Source: Nageia nagi (Eukaryota; Pinophyta). From it: a DNA stretch of 64,000 nucleotides. Numbering within the stretch: the stretch's first letter is position 1; each line of letters begins with the position of its first letter. Made by a program: the position numbers and the translations under genes. The notes below the pieces were generated by a model that saw nothing but the letters and a program-made list of their open reading frames with translations, had not been told where the DNA came from and made no database searches. Positions 57,731 through 64,000 of this stretch are shown here, piece by piece. Location: assembly GCA_050084985.1 (NCBI GenBank), contig JBITNC010000001.1:209188001-209252000 (forward strand), in the 5' to 3' direction.

Positions 57731-58520
57731 CTTTAAGAGATGGGTTGAGGCAATTCCTTTGAAAAATGTTATACAAAAACATGTTATCAATTTCATCAAG
57801 GAATATATCATTTGTAGATTTGGCATATCTCAAAGGTTGATCATGGATAATGATACAAATTTTATAGGAAAAGATATCAAAGAATTTTGTAAAAAGATGA
57901 AGGTTGAATAGAGATCCTCTTTGGTTTACTACCCCCAAGGAAATGGGAAAGATAAAGCAACAAACAAAATAATCAAGAAGATATTGGCAAAAACTATTAA
58001 AACGAATGGTAGGGATTGGTATGATCAATTACCATATGTTCTATGCGCATATAGAATAAGTGAAAGAATAACAATAGGTGATACTCAATACTCTCTTATG
58101 TATGGTGATGAAGCGATCATTCCTCTTTAAATTGAGATCCGTTCTTTGAGAATTACACTCAAAGATATCATGAAGGAACCATAACAATGGGAAGCAAGGT
58201 TAAATCAGCTAGAGGCATTAGATGAGAAAAGAATTAATGCACTAGAGCATCTCAAAACATATCAAAAAAGAATAAAAATGGCTTATGGAAAGAAAATGGT
58301 GACCAAAGCATTTAAGGTTGGGGATTTAGTTCCCCAAGAGAATGTTTCTAACACTCTAGTAAATAATGAACTTAAAAGAAAGTTTGAGCCAAATTGGGTT
58401 GGCCCATACATCATTATAGAGGTTTTTGGTAGAGGTGCATATAGATTATCTACATTGGATGGGGAGGTTCTCAAAAATCCCATCAATGCTAGGCATCTAA
58501 AGAAGTATCACATCTAGGCA
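57731..58520 (+). pseudogene. Integrase, C-terminal half only, catalytic Glu changed to Lys
   Basis: Directly after the RT fragment comes RWVEAIPLKNVIQKHVINFI (57738 on), FGISQRLIMDNDTNFIGKDI and EFCKKMKVE; the second catalytic Asp is present in MDND. Past one TAG, 57921-58130 reads VYYPQGNGKDKATNKIIKKI and RDWYDQLPYVLCAYRISERI. The catalytic Glu of NGQxEA is Lys (AAA, 57954-57956). From 58278 to 58517 MAYGKKMVTKAFKVGDLV, KRKFEPNWVGPYIIIEVFGR and GAYRLSTLDG complete the GPY/F end with its natural stop. The zinc-binding part and first Asp are missing through deletion. Confidence 0.88.
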
Positions 58521-58717
58521 ACCTATGGGTTGCCCCATGCATCTATTTTTATAAAAATGTTACTATAGGAAAAAGCATGTGAATAGATGACATGAATTCA
58601 AAATAAAAGGTCATTTCAATATCAAAAGAGGAGTGCCAATGCTCTATTTTTATTAGGAAAGCACCACCCATGGTTCTATTTTATAGTTAGAAATAGTAAA
58701 AAAATAAAAATCATTAG

Positions 58718-58920
58718 ATACCTTTTGGTGTAGAGTTTTAGCTCTTACATCATAAATTTGCATGCCTCTTGGTAGAGTCTCAACTCCCATATCATCATCC
58801 TAGTTTCATGCCCCTTAGTACATATTTTCATCTCTCATACTCATTACAATATGCCTCTTAGCAGAGTCTTAGCTCCTAGTTTTATCATTATGCCTCTCAA
58901 TAGGAAGTTTAGCTTCGATA
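58718..58920 (+). repeat. 44-bp tandem repeat in the 3' untranslated part of the element
   Basis: Five degenerate copies of an ATGCCTCTTGGTAGAGTCTC-like unit start near 58718, 58762, 58808, 58851 and 58890 (steps 39-46 bp). They lie between the pol stop and the polypurine tract. Confidence 0.75.
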
Positions 58921-59220
58921 AGATTAATGGATAGAACTATTAGTGACATGATATGGTCATCTTTGGAGCTCATGGAGCACATCAACATCAAGTAGAGGTA
59001 ACATGGTGGATGTCATATGAGGGGGTTTCTTAAACTTGTACCTTTTATCAATATGATTGCTCATCTTTCTTATATTTTTATTATAATTCAGTATCAAAAT
59101 AGACTTATTAGTGTTGGTATTATGTTTGTTAATACTTATAAATATTTGATTGCTATGACATGTTGGTTGTATTTTGAATGAAAAATCTCAATGTACCTAG
59201 TGATTTTCAAATTCTCATTC

Positions 59221-59233
59221 AAAGTGGGGCATA
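59221..59233 (+). other. Polypurine tract of the plus-strand gypsy element
   Basis: AAAGTGGGGCATA abuts the right LTR and closely resembles the AAAGTGGGGGCA-type tract of plant gypsy elements. Confidence 0.82.
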
Positions 59234-60007
59234 TGTTATCGCATAAAATTAATTTATGCATTTAAATTTATACATTTAGAAATATGTGCTCACACTTATA
59301 CAAACCTATTCAAAGAATATTAATGTTATCTTAGATATGGTCAATATATATCATCAACTTACTATATTCTTATTTATGTAGGTACAAACTGACCTAAGGA
59401 GTAGGTCATATTATTAGCTATATAAATAGAGATCTAATAGTATGTCCACATCAAGGGAGATACATTATCCCATATCTAGTCTTGATGATGGTAGTATTTT
59501 AGGTGTCTCTTAACATCACCATTCAAGGTTAGGTTTGTGTACTTCCTTATGTGAGCATCTTGATAATTATTAGTTTATTTGAGTATCAAACTATGATTAT
59601 TGAGAGTCTATGTAGAGGCATAGAGTTAGTTCAAAAAGGACTATACTATAATGAAGACCAATAGTGATCCTCTATAGATGAAATAAACCATTGATGCTCC
59701 TTTCAATAATGAAATAGACCACCCATGTCCCTCTCTTTGGATCACCTTACTCCATGAATTTAAGTGTAAACTTTGTTAGTTGTTGAGGCTTCATCACTAT
59801 CTTTCATTTATTGATATTATGTACATTCCATGAAGTAAGTATACAAATAAAGTCTTATTTGGTGATGTCATTTTGATTCTAGTTATTCATTATCTTCTAT
59901 ATCAACTTTTCTTGTTATAAATTGCCATCCATTCGCTTAGAATTACAAATATCCTTAGGAATATTGGTATTCATTTATTTACATTCTCAAATTTTTATTT
60001 GTAAATA
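59234..60007 (+). repeat. Right LTR of the plus-strand gypsy element
   Basis: Starts TGTTATCGCATAAAATTAAT and ends TTTGTAAATA, the final CA having become TA. It has about 38 bp (around 59850-59890) absent from the left LTR. A TATATAAATAG box at 59419-59429 is a reasonable promoter TATA element; the left copy has TATATATATAG there. Confidence 0.9.
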
Positions 60008-60264
60008 AAGTATATTGGGATAATTTTGTTATAGCCCTATCTCCCAAGTATCTACATTTAAGGTACCAATAAACTTGTCAAATGCCTCTTTGGTCAGCAA
60101 TTAGGTGGATGCTTTTGCTATTTTTTGATGCCATTTTCTATGTCAAATACATTAAATATGTATAAGTTTGAGAAAAAATATTTTTTATTGATTTAAATTA
60201 AAAGGCTATTTACAATATATACAATTATAAATCAAAAATTTTATTAACTATAAAAAGGAAGAAT

Positions 60265-61080
60265 ATGTGTGATGTTTATAAGTTCACACTCTTCATTACC
60301 TTCCATATAAACTAAATGATAAGCTCTAGATCCAAACTTTCTTTTAATTATATAGGATCCTAACTAGTTAGAAGAAAACTTGTCATGAAGTTATCATTCT
60401 ATTTGATAAGTTTGTTGGTTTCCTTTTAAAACTAAATCCCTTATATTAAATTTTTGAATTTTGACTCTTTTACAAAATATAATTTAATACAATTTTTATA
60501 GGTTTGTAGAGATTCTAAAGAATTAACACTTCTTTCATTTAGAAGTAGCAATTGATCTAATCTTGTTTGATGAGCTACTTCATCTATGATATAATCTTGT
60601 AAGGCAATTCATATAGAGGGAATTTATATTTATAATGGTATTACTACTTCTATGCTATATACTAAAGAAAATAGGGTTACTCTAGTAGGAGTTTGGATAC
60701 TAGTTTGATAAGCCCACAATGCATGTGGAATCCTTGCATGCTAATCTCGATGGGAATCATCAATAATGTTTTAATAAAATTCTATGAATATTTTTGTTTA
60801 TGGCTTTAGCTTGGACATTCCCTTATGGATAGTAAGGTGTTAGGAAGCTTAGAATTCCTTATTTCTAAAATTTTTTCCATTATCAGTGATAATTTGAGTA
60901 GGAATTTCAAAATGATATATAATACGATTTTGTATTAATTTTGCTATCTTTGGCCCTTTTGTTGAAATCATGGGGATGGCTTCTACCCATTTTATAAAAT
61001 ACTCTATAGCATTTATGATAAACTTATGACCTCCTAAAAAAATAGGGGATATTTGGCCTATCAAATCTGATGCCCATGTT
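60265..61080 (-). pseudogene. Integrase of the right-hand Tat-like element, Glu changed to Lys
   Basis: The open stretch 61064-60849 reads MIGQISPIFLGGHKFIINAI, EYFIKWVEAIPMISTKGPKI and IPTQIITDNGKNFRNKEF. Just upstream SDL keeps the first Asp, and TDNG keeps the second. In another frame near 60795-60840 comes YP-stop-GNVQAKAINKNIH: the catalytic Glu is Lys (AAA, complement of 60805-60807). ALWAYQTSIQTPTRVTLFSL near 60660-60720 and WLGPYIIKRKFGSRAYHLVY near 60315-60375 give the C-terminal half, ending INITH about 60265. Confidence 0.82.
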
Positions 61081-61399
61081 GAGAATGGTCATAATGATTG
61101 CATAGGTTTTAATGTATGTAAAGGTTGATTAAATAGATTGGCATGTTGTTGACATATAATAAACTTTTTAACATATTACATATAGTCATATTCCATAGTA
61201 GGTTGTTAATATCCCATAAAAATTAATCATTTTTTAATTGTGGAACCACTAAAATATCCTCTATAAATTCCATCATGTGTTCATGAAATAGCAATTTATG
61301 AATCAGTCCACTCTAAACATGTAAGTAATATCTTGTCAAAATCCCTATGGTACAATACATCTCCTATCATGAAAAAGTGAAATGCTTTTAGCTTAAATA

Positions 61400-62010
61400 T
61401 TTTTCAATATGATTTCATTAAATCTTTAGGGAGCACACCATCTCTTAGAAATTTGAACAATTGCATATGCCACAACTTTTTTTCTTCCATTACAATTTCT
61501 AGAACTACATGTTCAACTTTGCTTGAATCTATTAAGGATTGGGTGATTTGAACAATCTCAATAGGAATTATTTTTTTATTAGAGTTTGTAGGCATTAAAT
61601 ATCCAATGTAAGCCATACCATCAACAAATATATTATTTTATCATTATGCTACTTCTAAATCATATTTTTTGAAAGATGATAGTAGATTATTTACCAATCT
61701 CTTATATTTTTGCAGCAAAGGTTTCTAACATTGGAATATTTCTTTAATTTGGTTTACAATCAATAATGAATCACCAATAAATTTAACTTTTCTTAACTTC
61801 AATTTTATGGCACTATTTATATATAACATTAAAGCTTCATACTTAGCATTATTGTTTATATATGGAAAATTAAGCTTAAAAGAATAGGGTATGGGAACTC
61901 CTTGGACTGTAACAAATACAACATCCACACCACTTTGTTGACATCTTGATCCATCAAAATATTTTACTATATTTGAATCTTCTTTACATTCTATAGGAAT
62001 TTCCATTTCA
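61400..62010 (-). pseudogene. Second (aRNH-type) RNase H and linker of the right-hand element
   Basis: The open stretch 62006-61725 (93 codons) reads IVKYFDGSRCQQSGVDVVFV, VPIPYSFKLNFPYINNNAKY, EALMLYINSAIKLKLRKVKF and IGDSLLIVNQIKEI. This is the extra RNase H of Tat-lineage elements, with YFDGS and GDS retained and AEYEAL as AKYEAL (Glu to Lys). The following stretch 61616-61404 (YIGYLMPTNSNKKIIPIEIV) is the linker toward integrase. Confidence 0.85.
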
Positions 62011-62079
62011 TCTAATTGGAATACATGTTCATCTGGTAATTCTATGATGAGTGGATTATCATTGGGTAATAGTGCATCA

Positions 62080-62560
62080 ACAAGATAGTTAGCTATGACT
62101 TGTCCTTTGATTGATTTCTAACTTATGAAGAGTAATTAAAATTTAATTAAATGCATGATCTATTTATATTTTATTGTATTTTGATAAGTTTTATTCTTCA
62201 TATATTTTAAAGGATCTACTTTGGCAATTACATATGTGGTATGGTTTAACATGTAATGTCTTAATCTTTTAGTTGCAAATACTACTGCTAAGTATAATTT
62301 TTCCAAGTATATAAATTTAATCTCATATCCAACCAAAGTTTGACTAAGGTAATATATTGCTTGTTATTTACTATTCTCATTCTTTTATGCAAGCATAGTT
62401 TCTAAGGCTATTTCTATGGTGGATATATATAACAAGAATGGTTCTCCAGAATTAGGTGGTACTAAAATAGGTGGTGAAAGGAGATAAGCACTTTATTTCT
62501 TCAAAAAATTCTTATTTTTCATTACCCAAATGAAATGTAATCCCTTTCTTTAATATTTTG
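62080..62560 (-). pseudogene. First (canonical) RNase H of the right-hand element
   Basis: Minus-strand readable text includes RNYACIKE near 62385, NFGWI-stop-D and LGKIILSSSICN near 62250-62330, then KTLHVKPYHICNCQS near 62215-62260. With frame changes these follow the gypsy RNase H series ending in LRHYMLxHTxxLIAKADPLKYL. The region is more decayed than the second RNase H. Confidence 0.6.
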
Positions 62561-62569
62561 TTAAAAGGT

Positions 62570-63260
62570 TTACATTTTTCTGATACTTAAGAAATGAAAT
62601 GCCTTATGGCTTTTAACTTACCTTGTAAGTTTTATAGTTGCTTTATGTTTGAGGGGGGTAACATATTTATTATTGCTTTTATATTATTATAATATACTTA
62701 AATCCATCCTAGAGGTAATAAAATCTAATAATTTCCCAAATGTTAATACAAAACTACATTTCTTTGGGATCATTCACAATTTATGCTATAGTAAATGATC
62801 AAATATTTTGATGAGTACTTTGGGATGATCTTCTTATTTTTTTATTTAGCCAATACATCATCTACATAATTATTTATAATATCATGCATGTAATCATGAA
62901 AAATATACATCATGATTCTTTGATAGGTAGCTCTAGTATTTTTTAATCAAAAAGGCATTACTTTATAATAGAATGTTCCTCAAGGTGTTATGAATATAAT
63001 TTTATGTTGGTATTCTAATGCTACTTTAATTTAGTTGTATCTTAAAAACCCATCCATGAGTGACAAAATTCATGTATTATAGTATAATTGACTAATTATC
63101 TATTTTTGGTAGATGAAAGTCATATTTATGGCATGATTTATTTAGATCTCTAAATTTTGTACATATTCAAATCTTCCTAGAAGATTTCTTGATCAGTACC
63201 ATATTAGAAATCTAATCAGAATATTCAATAGGATGGATAAAATTAACTTCCAATATTTTA
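62570..63260 (-). pseudogene. Reverse transcriptase of the right-hand element, YVDD intact
   Basis: Read leftward: ICTKFRDLNKSCHKYDFHLP near 63105-63165, LSLMDGF near 63055, and HDYMHDIINNYVDDVLAK near 62850-62905. YVDD (62857-62868) is fully retained. IIYYSINCE follows and, near 62620-62690, AIINMLPPSNIKQL matches the segment after RT. Part of the fingers region is spread across frames. Confidence 0.8.
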
Positions 63261-64000
63261 TTTAACTCTTCTTTTACCATTAGGGCAATTGTGAGATGCA
63301 TTTTTTGTAATTTCTATTTAACAAGTTTTGCACCCACCTTTATACCGATATCATGCACCACTATGTTAGGATCATGTCCAAGCATATCAGCATATGACCA
63401 AGCAAATATTTCTTATTTTTCTTTGAGTATTATGATGAATTTTTTTCTTTCCTTTTAAATAATGGAGTTACCTAATTGAATATTTTAAGGGTTGTCAAGA
63501 TCATCACTTAGATCAACCTTAGTGGTCTCTTCAATTAACATGTGAGATCCTTCCTTTAATTAGTTGGGTATTGGAATCCAAATTATTATCATTTGCATTG
63601 TATTATTAATTATCACCTTCATATTGTTATTCTAATCTTAATATTCAAATATTAAATTCATAATATTTTATCTATGTCTTTGAAATCTTAGATTATAGGT
63701 TGTTCAAGAATTAATGTAAAGTTTATTGTCTCTTCATCTACTAGAAAGTATGAGGAAGAGCTATTTAGAGATTTGAGCTTATTATCTCAAAATTGTCACT
63801 TCTAGACCAAACAAAGTCTATTTTATATATAAGGGTATCACATATTTTTGTTATTTTCACCATATCAATTTATATGTCAAAAAATAATCCTCCTAATGAT
63901 AACATTTTGAACTCCATATCATCCTAATTTATCATCAATTTAGGTGTTTCACATGAGTTTTAAAAGTTTTAGCTTCTAGTTCTAGTTTAATTATCTTGTA
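63261..64000 (-). other. RT N-terminus and upstream pol, mostly unreadable
   Basis: Continuation of the same element to the window edge. Near 63270-63310 minus-strand text fits the segment just before RT (a Lys-rich KL-stop-KLQKMHLTIALMVKEEL series). Beyond 63400 I recognise no protease or gag motif. Confidence 0.45.

Larger units (their letters stand above)
53593..60007 (+). mobile_element. Ty3/gypsy LTR retrotransposon with internal deletion, 6.4 kb
   Basis: Paired LTRs (53593-54327 and 59234-60007) and a perfect 5-bp duplication AAGTA (53588-53592 and 60008-60012) define a complete insertion. Inside are gag, protease and RT, then a jump into the middle of integrase: RNase H and the N-terminal half of integrase are missing. 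A polypurine tract precedes the right LTR, and a five-copy 44-bp repeat lies in the 3' untranslated part. It is plus-strand, opposite to the neighbouring gypsy at 60013-64000. Confidence 0.93.
60013..64000 (-). mobile_element. Ty3/gypsy pol with dual RNase H (Tat-like), partial, minus strand
   Basis: Read leftward from the window end: RT (from about 63250, and probably further right), RNase H, a second RNase H, linker, and integrase ending near 60265. It shares domain order with the remnant at 37260-42230. The 5' part and gag extend past 64000. No LTR is visible; its 3' end would lie left of 60013, where the plus-strand gypsy element is inserted, so that insertion may have separated the two parts. 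Confidence 0.85.

Noticed and set aside
57705-58028. 107-codon minus-strand frame
   Set aside because: Antisense shadow of the integrase of the plus-strand gypsy element.
1-64000. CRISPR arrays, bacterial operons, tRNA or rRNA genes, organelle DNA
   Set aside because: No short evenly spaced repeats with unique spacers, no tRNA cloverleaf or rRNA sequence seen, and retrotransposon content with strong CpG loss indicates plant nuclear DNA.

Overview
The window looks like nuclear DNA from a plant with a large, repeat-filled genome. A gymnosperm such as a conifer is my inference, not something the sequence proves. I see no bacterial operon, no rRNA or tRNA gene and no intact host gene. Almost all of the recognisable sequence is decayed LTR retrotransposons, plus fragments of two plant-mobile-domain (PMD) genes, a PPR-like pseudogene array and several minisatellites. 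The DNA is very AT-rich. CpG is nearly absent (the first one I can find is near position 1511). Reading frames are broken mostly at codons where the family has Gln, Trp or Arg, as expected from long-term deamination of methylated cytosine.

Layout, left to right. 1-1491: 3' end and 1.1-kb LTR of an element entering from the left. 1746-5101: two direct copies of a 1.1-kb repeat. 5886-7500: first PMD pseudogene. 8664-11078: a 2.4-kb LTR element with only a gag-like segment. 11085-20240: a minus-strand Ty3/gypsy remnant whose gag is interrupted by a complete Ty1/copia element (12311-18018, target duplication CTTTA). 20560-22080: a second minus-strand gypsy gag. 24468-30568: the best preserved element, a minus-strand Ty3/gypsy with both LTRs, lying in a ~58-bp minisatellite whose units flank it on both sides. 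31811-32160: a 180-bp duplication. 33300-36950: four ~0.85-kb units with PPR-like motifs, then a 111-bp in-frame tandem array.

37260-42230: minus-strand Ty3/gypsy pol with two RNase H domains (Tat-like). 42240-47590: nothing recognised. 47592-48915: second PMD pseudogene. 51390-53520: a degenerate minus-strand coding region of unknown family. 53593-60007: a plus-strand Ty3/gypsy element with both LTRs and target duplication AAGTA, in which RT is fused to the middle of integrase by an internal deletion. 60013-64000: another minus-strand dual-RNase-H gypsy pol that continues beyond the window.

The elements form a nested record of insertions of different ages. Copia entered a gypsy gag, one gypsy entered a minisatellite, and the plus-strand gypsy entered next to or within older sequence. 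None looks able to transpose: gag zinc knuckles, protease and integrase catalytic residues are lost in most copies. I found no convincing new biological system. The most unusual signals are the 111-bp array that keeps an open frame, the same catalytic Glu-to-Lys change in four of five integrases, and the very strong CpG and CHG-type decay.
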